NCBI RefSeq assembly: GCF_003263515.1
Contig: NZ_JYDE01000020.1
Location: 124,001-188,000 of the forward strand
DNA: 64,000 nt
Direction: 5' to 3'
From: Rahnella inusitata
Lineage (GTDB): Bacteria > Pseudomonadota > Gammaproteobacteria > Enterobacterales > Enterobacteriaceae
Part shown: one piece after another, positions 36,618 through 44,610 of the stretch
Layout of the letters: the number at the start of each line of letters is the position of its first letter
How positions within the stretch are numbered: position 1 is the first letter of the stretch
Notes under the pieces: model-generated
The model's database searches: none
What the model saw: the letters and a program-made list of their open reading frames with translations, nothing else
What the model was told of the DNA's origin: nothing
Program-made: the position numbers and the translations under genes

Positions 36618-37496
36618 ATGCGGACATCTCTGCCTCTCAATGCGCTGCGAGCTTTTGAAGCGTCAGCCCGACACCTTAACTTCACCCGCGCCGCGCTTGA
36701 GCTGAGCGTCACGCAGGCGGCGGTCAGCCAGCAAGTGCGTTTACTGGAAGATCAGCTGGGCACGGCGCTGTTTAAACGATTGCCGCGCGGGCTGGAGCTG
36801 ACCGATGAAGCACTGGTGCTGTTGCCAGTTCTGACTGAGGCCTTCAGCCAGATCCAGACCGTGCTCAAGCGCTTTGAGGGCGGATATTTCCATGAAGTAC
36901 TGACCATTGCGGTGGTCGGCACCTTCGCAGTCGGCTGGTTGTTGCCAAGACTGAAGGCGTTTCGTGAGCAACATCCTTTTATCGAACTGAAAATCCTCAC
37001 CAATAATAACGTGGTCAATCTGGCCTCTGAAGGCCTGGATTTCGCCATCCGTTTTGGCACAGGCACCTGGGCGGCGACCGATAACCGGCTGCTGTTCGAC
37101 GCGCCCCACACCGTTTTATGCTCTCCGGAAATCGCCCGCCGTCTGACCACTCCCGAATCACTGACCAAAGAAATACTATTGCGTTCATACCGTCCTGATG
37201 AATGGGATAAGTGGATGACTGCGGCCGGGCTGGCCCCGTGGCGGGCGACGGGCGCGGTGTTTGATTCCTCGCGTCTGATGGTGGAAGCCGCCATGCAGGC
37301 TGAAGGCGTGGCGCTGGTGCCGGTATCGATGTTTGCCCGCGAGCTGGAAAGTGGAAATCTGGTACGGCCTTTTGCGACTGAAATCACGCTCGGTAGCTAC
37401 TGGCTGACGCGGCTCAAATCCAAACGCATGTCGTCCACGATGCAGGTGTTCGACGACTGGATTAGCAGGGAGTTGCCGTTGTTATCAGAGCGATAA
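36618..37496 (+). CDS. AmpR-like LysR regulator
   Basis: LysR protein of 292 residues close to AmpR/NmcR-type regulators. The N-terminus LPLNALRAFEASARHLNFTR and the helix-turn-helix (LELSVTQAAVSQQVRLLEDQ) match AmpR; so do IAVVGTFAVGWLLPRLKAF, LDFAIRFGTGTW, LLRSYRPDEWDKWM and GSYWLTRLKS in the effector domain. AmpR proteins sense muropeptides released by cell-wall damage and switch on beta-lactamase genes. It is divergent from bla, so inducible bla expression is likely but not proven. GGATAAG precedes the ATG. Confidence 0.88.
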   Translation: MRTSLPLNALRAFEASARHLNFTRAALELSVTQAAVSQQVRLLEDQLGTALFKRLPRGLELTDEALVLLPVLTEAFSQIQTVLKRFEGGYFHEVLTIAVVGTFAVGWLLPRLKAFREQHPFIELKILTNNNVVNLASEGLDFAIRFGTGTWAATDNRLLFDAPHTVLCSPEIARRLTTPESLTKEILLRSYRPDEWDKWMTAAGLAPWRATGAVFDSSRLMVEAAMQAEGVALVPVSMFARELESGNLVRPFATEITLGSYWLTRLKSKRMSSTMQVFDDWISRELPLLSER

Positions 37497-37504
37497 ATGG
37501 GGCA

Positions 37505-37534
37505 AAGGAAAAAGCACCGGCAGGAAACCGGTGC
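37505..37534 (-). terminator. Terminator of the sulfonate-type binding-protein gene
   Basis: Stem GCACCGG / CCGGTGC (37514-37520, 37528-37534); on the minus strand it is followed by TTTTTCC. Confidence 0.8.
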
Positions 37535-37546
37535 CGAAAAGCAGGG

Positions 37547-38485
37547 TTATTTCAGCAGGAAAGAGTGATCAAACGTGCCGCTCACGTTGAGCGCGACAGG
37601 CAATAACCCCTGAGCGTGATAGAAATCCGCTGTCTGTTGTTGCTGTATTTCGGTCGCTGAGTCGATCGCCTGCCAGTAGGATTTGCGGCGTTCAAACGAC
37701 AGCTTCGCCGCATCGAGCGGGAAACCGATAATCTTCGCCAGCTTTACGCTGTACGCATCCAGATTTTTATACGCCCAGATCTGAGCGTCGCTCAGACGCT
37801 GGAGATAGTCGGCAATCGCCTGACGTTTGCCCTGATCTTTCAGCGCGGTATCCGTCGCCGCGAGGAAGCTGTTACCGGACCACAGGCCGCGTCCGTTGAC
37901 CAGCACCCGCAGATGATCCTGCGTCTGGGCGAAGGCGGTGTAGGGCTCCCACGTCGCCCAGACATCCACAGAGCCTTGCGTCAGCGCCAGTTTGGCATCG
38001 CTCGGCGGCAGAAAGCGGAAGGTGACATCTTTGGCAGTCAGCCCGGCAGATGCCAGCGCCTTCAGTGCCACGAAATGCCCGATAGATCCGCGGTTGGTGG
38101 CGATACTTTTGCCTTTCAGATCGGCCGCCGTTTTAATCGGATTGTCGGGCTTGACCAGCAACGCGGTGCCGTAGGCATCTGATTTATCCACCGCGATAGC
38201 TTTCACCTGCGCGCCTGCAGCCTCGGCAAACAACAGGGGGGCATCTCCGATAATCCCGACATCCACCGCCTGCGCGTTCAGCGCTTCTGCCAGCGGTGCA
38301 GCGGCGGGGAATTCCGACCATTCAATCTTGTACGGCAAATTATCCAGTTTTCCCGCCGCTTCCAGCTGTGCGCGCATATTCCCTTTTTGATCCGCCACGC
38401 GCAGTGTCACAGGTTCGGCAAATGCCGCAGATATACTGGCGATCAGTGACACCGCCAGCAGCAGATTTTTCACATTCACTCGCAT
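37547..38485 (-). CDS. Sulfonate/taurine-type ABC substrate-binding protein (SsuA-like)
   Basis: Periplasmic binding protein, 312 residues, of the aliphatic sulfonate/nitrate/taurine family. Signal peptide MRVNVKNLLLAVSLIASISAAFA. Characteristic stretches: RVADQKGNMRAQLEAAG, EWSEFPAAAPLAEALNAQAVDVG, GDAPLLFAEAAG, GKSIATNRGSIGHF and WATWEPYTAFAQ. It follows the flavin monooxygenase gene after a nine-base gap, so the two form an operon. No permease or ATPase gene (SsuC, SsuB type) is adjacent; it must share a transporter encoded elsewhere. Sulfur limitation control via Cbl/CysB is plausible. Confidence 0.85.
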   Translation of the reverse strand: MRVNVKNLLLAVSLIASISAAFAEPVTLRVADQKGNMRAQLEAAGKLDNLPYKIEWSEFPAAAPLAEALNAQAVDVGIIGDAPLLFAEAAGAQVKAIAVDKSDAYGTALLVKPDNPIKTAADLKGKSIATNRGSIGHFVALKALASAGLTAKDVTFRFLPPSDAKLALTQGSVDVWATWEPYTAFAQTQDHLRVLVNGRGLWSGNSFLAATDTALKDQGKRQAIADYLQRLSDAQIWAYKNLDAYSVKLAKIIGFPLDAAKLSFERRKSYWQAIDSATEIQQQQTADFYHAQGLLPVALNVSGTFDHSFLLK

Positions 38486-38494
38486 TGCAATTCC

Positions 38495-39592
38495 TCAGAC
38501 TAGACTGGTACGGGCAGGTTGATGACTGGCCTGACGGGCAGCGATTTTTTGCTTCGTCAGCGGGATCAGGTGCTTGCCATATTCGACAGCATCATTAAGC
38601 GGATCAAAGCCACGGATCAGGAACGTGGTAATGCCCAGATCGTAATACTTGAGTAGCGCCTCGGAGACCTGTTCAGGCGTCCCAACCAGCGCCGTTGAGT
38701 TAGATCCGCCGCCGATCAGCCCCGCGATGCCGGTCCACAGGCAACTGTCGAGCCGGTCACCTTTTGCCACCGCATTCAGCAACCGCTGCGCCCCGACACT
38801 TTGCGGTTTGGCCGCCAGCACCTGACCGCTTTTCTCCTGCTGCGCTTTGGCTTTTGCCAGGATCTCATCGGCCTTCGCCCACGCCTCTTCCTCGGTGTTA
38901 CCGAGAACAGGGCGGAATGAAATGCTGAAATTTATCTCCCGCTGATGCGCCGCCGCCGAGGCTTTCACCGCAGCGACGGTTTCCGCGGCGCTTGCCAGCG
39001 GTTCGCCCCACAGCGCAAAGACATCGGCATGTTTACCTGCCACGCGGATGGCATCTTCAGAGGAGCCACCAAAGAACACCGGCAAACGTTGCTGATAAGG
39101 TTTGATGGCCGAAAAGGCATTCTCTGCCTGATAGAATTCCCCCTGATGGTCAAAGCCTTTTTCCGAGTACCAGCTTTTTTTCAGCACATCGATATATTCA
39201 TCCGTACGCTGATAGCGGCCAGACTTAGGTTCGAAATCGCCGTCACGGCGTTGTTCTGCATCGCTTCCGCCGCTGATGATATGCACGGCGACGCGGCCAT
39301 CCAGCAGGTGATCGAGCGTTGCGAGCTTGCGGGCCGCCAGCGTGGGCGCAACAAAACCAGGGCGGTGCGCCAGCAGGAAGTGAATGCGGGAAGTGTTTGC
39401 CCCGGCGTGGGCAGTCACCAGAAAGGCGTCCGGCTGATCCGAAGCGTAGGCCACCAGAATGCGGTCAAAACCCGCGTCTTCGTGGGCTTTGGCGAAATCG
39501 GCGATGTATTGCTTATCAAAAATCGGACCGGCAGGCGGGATGATTTCAGATGCCAGCCGGTGGCCGATCATCCCGATAAATTGCACGCTCAT
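38495..39592 (-). CDS. FMNH2-dependent alkanesulfonate monooxygenase-like (LLM class)
   Basis: Luciferase-like monooxygenase, 365 residues, of the SsuD family. Stretches such as FDRILVAYASDQPDAFLV, FLLAHRPGFVAPTLAARKLA, GRVAVHIISGGS and PVFFGGSSEDAIRVAGKHAD align by eye with SsuD. Such enzymes use reduced flavin and O2 to release sulfite from sulfonates; a separate flavin reductase is needed and is not in this cluster. AAGGAG precedes the ATG. It is the first gene of a two-gene operon with the SsuA-like protein. The true substrate may be a different organosulfur compound. Confidence 0.82.
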   Translation of the reverse strand: MSVQFIGMIGHRLASEIIPPAGPIFDKQYIADFAKAHEDAGFDRILVAYASDQPDAFLVTAHAGANTSRIHFLLAHRPGFVAPTLAARKLATLDHLLDGRVAVHIISGGSDAEQRRDGDFEPKSGRYQRTDEYIDVLKKSWYSEKGFDHQGEFYQAENAFSAIKPYQQRLPVFFGGSSEDAIRVAGKHADVFALWGEPLASAAETVAAVKASAAAHQREINFSISFRPVLGNTEEEAWAKADEILAKAKAQQEKSGQVLAAKPQSVGAQRLLNAVAKGDRLDSCLWTGIAGLIGGGSNSTALVGTPEQVSEALLKYYDLGITTFLIRGFDPLNDAVEYGKHLIPLTKQKIAARQASHQPARTSLV

Positions 39593-39747
39593 GAGCTGTC
39601 TCTCCTTGGGTCAGAGGCCAGCGGAGGGAGGCTGCGCTGGCAGGAGTTATCACCATAAACGGGTTACTACTATGTTAGAAATTAATTATATCGATAAGCT
39701 AATATTAAAATTGCGCATTAAAGATGGGTATCCTCACGTTTGCGATA

Positions 39748-39766
39748 CTCAACGATTATCATTATC
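39748..39766 (+). promoter_or_regulatory. Fur-box-like site upstream of siderophore-binding-protein gene
   Basis: The last 13 bases, GATTATCATTATC, match the Fur consensus (reverse complement form GATAATGATTATCATTATC) exactly; overall about 15 of 19 match. It is 34 bases before the ATG of the iron-related binding-protein gene. Confidence 0.75.
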
Positions 39767-39799
39767 ATCCCCACATTAAAAATCCCTCCCTGAGGTACT

Positions 39800-40915
39800 A
39801 TGCCTAAGTTCATTCCTTCGTTGCTGATCTCCTGCATGCTGCTCGCCGGTGCCGTGCAGGCCAAAACGGTGACAGATATTTCTCAGCGCACGGTTGAGGT
39901 TCCAGAAAATCCACAGCGCATTGTCGTCGGCGAAAGCCGGATGTTATATACGCTGGCGCTGGTTCAGGACGGAAATCCCGCGCAGCATGTGGTGGGGTGG
40001 CCGGGGGACATGGCGTCGCTGGATGCGCAGAGCTGGGCGATGTATCTGAAAGCTTTTCCTGACATCGGCAAGATCCCGCTGCTTGGGCAGAACAATTACA
40101 CGCAGATGAACGTCGAGAAGGTTATCGCGCTAAAACCAGATCTGGTGATTTTGCCCATTTACGCTAAAAAGCAGGACGATCACGATGTGATGCAAGAAGC
40201 GCTGACCAAAGCGGGGATCCCGGTGATCTACGTCGATCTGCGCGTCGATCAACTGCATAACACGATCCCCAGCGTGAAGCTGTTAGGCGATGTGCTTAAC
40301 CATCCCGAAAAAGCGGCGCGTTTTATCACCTTCTATCAGCAGCATATGAACCGCGTACAGGAACGTATTGCCGCGTATCAGGGAAAGAAGCCTACAGTGA
40401 TGTTGCAGTTACATCTTGGGCGTCGTGAAGCCTGTTGTACCACGGTGTCTCACGGTAATCTGGCGGATCTGCTGGCCTTTGCGGGTGGCGATAACATCGC
40501 TAAAGGCGCGTTTAAAAGCGTGTATGGCGATCTCAACCCGGAAGCGGTGATCGTCGCCAACCCGGATGTGTATATCACCACCGGTATGGCGGGGCCCGAA
40601 GGCAAGCGAGTGTCGAATCTGATGCTGGGCCCACAGGTCACGCAGGAAGAAGCCGCGCAGAGTTTCCGTCAGGTGATGGATCAGCAACCGGTGCTTTCCA
40701 CACTGAAAGCGGTGCGGGAAGGGCGCGCGTACAGCGTCTGGCATAACTTCTACCTCAGCCCGTATCATCTGGTGGACGTAGAAGTGTTTGCGAAAGCGAT
40801 GTATCCGCAGCTGTTTAAGGATGTCGATCCGCAACAAACCATGAAAGATCTTTATCAACAGTTCCTGCCGGTGCCGTTCAGCGGGACTTACTGGAGTACG
40901 TTACCTGCAAAGTAA
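39800..40915 (+). CDS. Iron-siderophore ABC substrate-binding protein (FecB/TroA-like)
   Basis: Periplasmic binding protein of the class III (BtuF/FecB-like) fold, 371 residues. Signal peptide MPKFIPSLLISCMLLAGAVQA. The mature part starts with the family pattern VTDISQRTVEVPENPQRIVV, then MNVEKVIALKPDLVILPIY and the late NLADLLAFAGGDNIAKG and LNPEAVIVANPDVYI. A CC pair (REACCTTVSH) is unusual for the family. Fur-type site upstream indicates iron control. Convergent with a TonB receptor gene that also has a Fur-like site; no FecCD/FecE genes are adjacent, so it would share an inner-membrane transporter. Confidence 0.87.
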   Translation: MPKFIPSLLISCMLLAGAVQAKTVTDISQRTVEVPENPQRIVVGESRMLYTLALVQDGNPAQHVVGWPGDMASLDAQSWAMYLKAFPDIGKIPLLGQNNYTQMNVEKVIALKPDLVILPIYAKKQDDHDVMQEALTKAGIPVIYVDLRVDQLHNTIPSVKLLGDVLNHPEKAARFITFYQQHMNRVQERIAAYQGKKPTVMLQLHLGRREACCTTVSHGNLADLLAFAGGDNIAKGAFKSVYGDLNPEAVIVANPDVYITTGMAGPEGKRVSNLMLGPQVTQEEAAQSFRQVMDQQPVLSTLKAVREGRAYSVWHNFYLSPYHLVDVEVFAKAMYPQLFKDVDPQQTMKDLYQQFLPVPFSGTYWSTLPAK

Positions 40916-40944
40916 TGGGTGACGAATAATGTAAAATGAATAAC

Positions 40945-40978
40945 GAATAACGAAAACCGGCACATTTCTGTGCCGGCT
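40945..40978 (-). terminator. Terminator of the TonB receptor gene
   Basis: Stem CCGGCACA / TGTGCCGG (40957-40964, 40969-40976); on the minus strand it is followed by TTTTCGTTATT. It may also slow the convergent plus-strand transcript. Confidence 0.8.
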
Positions 40979-41013
40979 CTGATCCACGTCTTAAACTTCT
41001 GTTTCTTCGTCTG

Positions 41014-43146
41014 TCAGAAATCTACGGCTGCAGAGAGCACCACATTGCGCGGTTCGCCTTCGATCACGCGTAAATTTCCTGCGCTTGAGGAGTAATACTC
41101 TTTGTCGAACAGATTATTTACGTTGAGCTTAATCTGGGTATGTTTGCCCAGCAGTTGGTTATCCCAGGCGACAAACGCATCGGCCACGGTGTAATCCGGC
41201 AAAGTGAAGCTGTTTTCCGGGTCACCCGCACGCGTACCGACGTAACGCGCACCGCCGCCTACGCGGAAATCGCCCGGCACCACTGACCAGCGCATGGTGT
41301 GGCTGAGATAAAGGCTGCCCATGTTGGTTGGCGCATTCACCAGACGGTTACCGACATTGGCAGAATTCACGTCATCTTCGGTGATTTCTGTTTTGTCGTA
41401 ACTGTAGTTGGCGGTCAGATCCCAGTCTTTGGCTATTTCCCCGTTAAGCTCCAGCTCCGCACCCGTCGAGCGTGCTTTAGGAATATTGCGGGTTACGCCG
41501 TTAATGAATACCGACATGTCTTCTTCATCAATGCGATACACCGCCAGCGTGGCATCCAGACGCGGTGAAATCTGCCATTTTGTGCCGACTTCATAGGTGG
41601 TGCCGCTTTCCGGGGAGGCCACGTTGCCGTTGTCATCCACATCGGTGGAAGGCGTAAAGGATTTACTGTAGTTGGCGTAGAACGAGAGGTCATCCGTGAG
41701 TTTGTACACCACGCCCACCTGCGGAAGAAATTTGTCGTCGGTATCATCCAGACTTTGGGTGGGATTCACGAAACCGGACGTCTGCTTCTGGTTGTAATGC
41801 TGATAACGCCCGCCGACTACGCCGATCCATTTGTCGGTCAGATGAATACTGTCTTTCAGGTAGACCGATTTGTTATACAGCGTATTGCGCAAATTGCTGT
41901 TGCTGTCGGAATAAGTGCTGCTGTTGGTAATGGGTTCAACGCCATAGACCGGATCGTACATGTTAAACGTGCTGAAGGTTTTGCCACGATACGAGTACTG
42001 CTTGTAGGTTTCGTTTTTCTCGTAATCGACGCCAATCAGCAGGTCATTCATCATTCCGAAGATTTCCTGATTGCCGATCCAGTCCCATGACGTATAGCTG
42101 GTCTGATGGTTGAATCCGCGATTCGCATCCGCACGGCGGGTCACGGCGCCCGTTTCGGTATTCACTGCGGTGGCACGGACTTCATTACTGTCATAACGGC
42201 GTTGCTGCCAGGCGTAGGTCAGCCGCGTTTTCCAGTCTTCATTCAGCTGATATTCCCAGGTAGTATTAAGGCGTTTGGTTTTTCCCCAGGCGTGGTTAGC
42301 CAGTTCGTCGAGACGGCGGTTATAAGGAATATCCAGTGGTTTGCCGTTGGAGAATACTGTCCCGCGATCGTAAGGAATATCGTATTTGTATTCCTGATAA
42401 CTGATGTTGAAACTGGCTTTTTCACCGAACCAGCTCAGCGAGGGCGCGAGCAGGGTGTGTGAGTCGCTGCCAAAGTTGCGCCAGTAATCTTCATACTGGC
42501 GCTCGGCTATCATGCGAAATGCGAAACCATTGCCAAGCGGACCGGTTACGTCGAGAGTTCCTGCTCCGCCACCAAATCCGCCGGTACGACCACTGACGCG
42601 GGTATTCCACTCATACTGCGGTTTTTTGGTGATCATGTTGATCACGCCGCCGGGGTTTTGGATCCCATACAGCAGTGAAGCCGATCCTTTCAGCACTTCG
42701 ATATGATCGATAGTCGAATCAAATCCAAGCCCCTGATTGCTGCGCACGCCATCAATCAGAATCGACCCGTCACTGTTCGCCCCAAACCCGCGCTTAACGA
42801 AACCATCTTCCGTTCCGCCCAGCGTATTTCCCTGTGTCACGCCGCTGACAAACTTCATCGCGTCATCCAGAGATGTCACGTCGTAATCCTGAATCATCGA
42901 CTGCGTGACCACGCTGACCGACTGCGGCGTTTCATTGAGCGGGGTATCGCTTTTGCTGGCAGTCGAGCTCTGCGTTGCGCTGTAATCGGTGGTATCCAGC
43001 GCATTGGCTTGCGCGTTCACGGTAATGGAGTCTTCAGACGGCTGCGTCGCCGCAAGGAGAGGCGAGCAGTGGAGAATAGCGACAGCAACGACGGATTTTT
43101 TAAATCCACCGACAAGAGCCCCGCGCGGGGCATGGATGAAAGACAT
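41014..43146 (-). CDS. TonB-dependent siderophore receptor
   Basis: Outer-membrane receptor, 710 residues, for a ferric siderophore (hydroxamate-like group, FhuE/FoxA/FcuA-type family). I start at MSFIHAPRGALVGG (43146). A signal region ends about residue 34 (PLLAA). The TonB-box region SEDSITVNAQ precedes the plug: LNETPQSVSVVTQSMIQDYD, VTQGNTLGGTEDGFVKRGF, IDGVRSNQG and IEVLKGSASLLYG..NPGGVINMITKKP. The barrel ends with the C-terminal Phe (NVVLSAAVDF). A Fur-like site lies upstream and the neighbour is a siderophore-binding protein, so the two probably take up the same ligand. Ligand identity is not determinable. Confidence 0.93.
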   Translation of the reverse strand: MSFIHAPRGALVGGFKKSVVAVAILHCSPLLAATQPSEDSITVNAQANALDTTDYSATQSSTASKSDTPLNETPQSVSVVTQSMIQDYDVTSLDDAMKFVSGVTQGNTLGGTEDGFVKRGFGANSDGSILIDGVRSNQGLGFDSTIDHIEVLKGSASLLYGIQNPGGVINMITKKPQYEWNTRVSGRTGGFGGGAGTLDVTGPLGNGFAFRMIAERQYEDYWRNFGSDSHTLLAPSLSWFGEKASFNISYQEYKYDIPYDRGTVFSNGKPLDIPYNRRLDELANHAWGKTKRLNTTWEYQLNEDWKTRLTYAWQQRRYDSNEVRATAVNTETGAVTRRADANRGFNHQTSYTSWDWIGNQEIFGMMNDLLIGVDYEKNETYKQYSYRGKTFSTFNMYDPVYGVEPITNSSTYSDSNSNLRNTLYNKSVYLKDSIHLTDKWIGVVGGRYQHYNQKQTSGFVNPTQSLDDTDDKFLPQVGVVYKLTDDLSFYANYSKSFTPSTDVDDNGNVASPESGTTYEVGTKWQISPRLDATLAVYRIDEEDMSVFINGVTRNIPKARSTGAELELNGEIAKDWDLTANYSYDKTEITEDDVNSANVGNRLVNAPTNMGSLYLSHTMRWSVVPGDFRVGGGARYVGTRAGDPENSFTLPDYTVADAFVAWDNQLLGKHTQIKLNVNNLFDKEYYSSSAGNLRVIEGEPRNVVLSAAVDF

Positions 43147-43183
43147 GTGAGTGATTCCCTGAAATAAAATACAACCAAGTAAA

Positions 43184-43205
43184 TACAAATGATAACGGTT
43201 TGCAT
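43184..43205 (-). promoter_or_regulatory. Fur-box-like site upstream of the TonB receptor gene
   Basis: TACAAATGATAACGGTTTGCAT is a partial match to the Fur consensus, with AATGATAAC followed by a degenerate second arm, at 38-59 bases before the receptor start. Similar A/T-rich Fur sites are common before receptor genes. Confidence 0.55.
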
Positions 43206-43294
43206 TCTAATTGGCAGGTTTACGAAAGGGAACAAAAAAGGGTGATGACAATAATTACAATTATAGGGGACGGGGCGACGTCATTCGCCACTAC

Positions 43295-43472
43295 TTCAAA
43301 ACCGCGGGTTGCCCCCCACACTGGCCCAAAGGACGCGTAAACGCGCGCCCTCTGGACTCCCGCGTTTTTTCAAACGTGTGCCATGCATCCCGGCCACGTT
43401 TCAGGCACTTCCGTTATTGCCGCAAAATCCCGCCGCTGCGCGGTGCCCTCCGGTCGGGTTCAACCCGCGCAG
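43295..43472 (+). repeat. Structured intergenic repeat, copy B
   Basis: Second copy of the element seen at 24850-25030. Stems: CGCG / CGCG inside CCAAAGGA...CCCTCTGG (about 43325-43355) and CTGCGCGG / CCGCGCAG (43436-43443, 43465-43472). Compared with copy A the second stem has T-A replaced by C-G on both arms, a compensatory change. The copy lies between the TonB receptor promoter and the reductase cassette. Short open frames across it are not conserved with copy A because of single-base indels. Confidence 0.75.
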
Positions 43473-43511
43473 AAAGGCCGCGCGGTTTTCCACCTCTTCC
43501 TACTTTTCGCC

Positions 43512-44492
43512 TCATTTGAGGGTAAGGTCCGCAACGATCTTACCCGGTGGATGGCCGGTACGGTTGCGCTCAATCGCTAGTGGCAAATCGCCGAGACTAA
43601 TCACCTCTGCAATTGTTGAACGCAATGTGCCTGCGGCGACCTGCTGAGCAATTGAGGCCAGGCGTGCAGTGTCCGGCTTGTTAGACAAAAAGACGCCACG
43701 GCGGCCTAGCGGTGCGCGAGCGATTACGTCCGGAGCAGCAATGCTTACCAAAAGTCCGCCTGGTGCCAGCAGGTCCCAGCACTGATCCAGTACCACGCCG
43801 CCGACCAGATCGACCACCAGGTCGATCTGGTCGGCAAGATTTTCCAGGGTTTGCTGGCGATAATCAATAACGTCATCTGCACCCAGTGCTCGTACGTGCT
43901 GAAGGCTAGTGGTCGATGCTGTAGCGTAAACAGTTGCACCGGCCATCTTCGCGAACTGAACCGCAAAGCCACCCACACCGCCAGCCGCGCCCTGAATCAA
44001 CACTCGCTTTCCAGACAGATCGAAATCCGCTGCCTGAATGACATGCCAGGCCGTCATTGCAGCTACAGGAATGGCGGCAGCCTGGACGTCGGACAGCCCT
44101 GCCGGCGTCAGGACGAGCTTCTCGGCATCAATGACCAGAAAGTCGGTGTAGGCTCCGACGCCACCGAGGGCCGCCATAACACGATCCCCTGGCTTCACGT
44201 TCGTGACGTCGTAGCCAGTTCGAATCACGACGCCAGCCATTTCAATGCCAAGCGTCGCAGGCAGGGTCAGCTTGAAGCGCTCGCGCAGGTGGCCTTCACG
44301 GATTTTCCAGTCGATGCCGTTTACCGCGGCGGCCTTGATCGATACCAATACCTCGCCCGGGCCCGGCTCGGGTGAGGAAACGTGATCAACCTTGAGAGCT
44401 TCAGGTCCGCCGTAAGCGTGCAGCCTTAAGGCACGGCCCTTGGCCTGCTGTTCGTTAGTATTGCCCCTGTCAGGGGTTGGTGAATGGTTCAT
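43512..44492 (-). CDS. Zinc-independent medium-chain NADP(H) oxidoreductase (quinone-reductase-like)
   Basis: Medium-chain dehydrogenase/reductase, 326 residues, of the quinone oxidoreductase branch. The GroES-like domain shows EVLVSIKAAAVNGIDWKIREG and LGIEMAGVV; the Rossmann motif is VLIQGAAGGVGGFAVQFAK (about residue 165). Zinc ligands are absent, as usual in this branch. The C-terminal ends PPGKIVADLTLK. It is the third gene of a same-strand run with an NmrA-like gene (118-base gap) and an ene-reductase. Codon choice and protein style (Ala/Gly/Asp-rich) resemble alpha- or beta-proteobacterial genes more than the neighbours; this is an impression, not a measurement. Confidence 0.85.
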   Translation of the reverse strand: MNHSPTPDRGNTNEQQAKGRALRLHAYGGPEALKVDHVSSPEPGPGEVLVSIKAAAVNGIDWKIREGHLRERFKLTLPATLGIEMAGVVIRTGYDVTNVKPGDRVMAALGGVGAYTDFLVIDAEKLVLTPAGLSDVQAAAIPVAAMTAWHVIQAADFDLSGKRVLIQGAAGGVGGFAVQFAKMAGATVYATASTTSLQHVRALGADDVIDYRQQTLENLADQIDLVVDLVGGVVLDQCWDLLAPGGLLVSIAAPDVIARAPLGRRGVFLSNKPDTARLASIAQQVAAGTLRSTIAEVISLGDLPLAIERNRTGHPPGKIVADLTLK

Positions 44493-44610
44493 ACCTGTCT
44501 CCTCCTGGCGAGACGCCGCCGCTGAGGGCGGTCCCGCTATCGCGTGCCGTTTTTCTCAAATGATGGCGCAACGTCGCGTCATCATTGCATTGCCACCCCA
44601 TCCCTACGTC

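Noticed and set aside
43309-43647. Open frames across the repeat copy B (for example MPPTLAQRTRKRAPSG...)
   Set aside because: Single-base indels relative to copy A change the frame, and stems co-vary instead; coding is unlikely.
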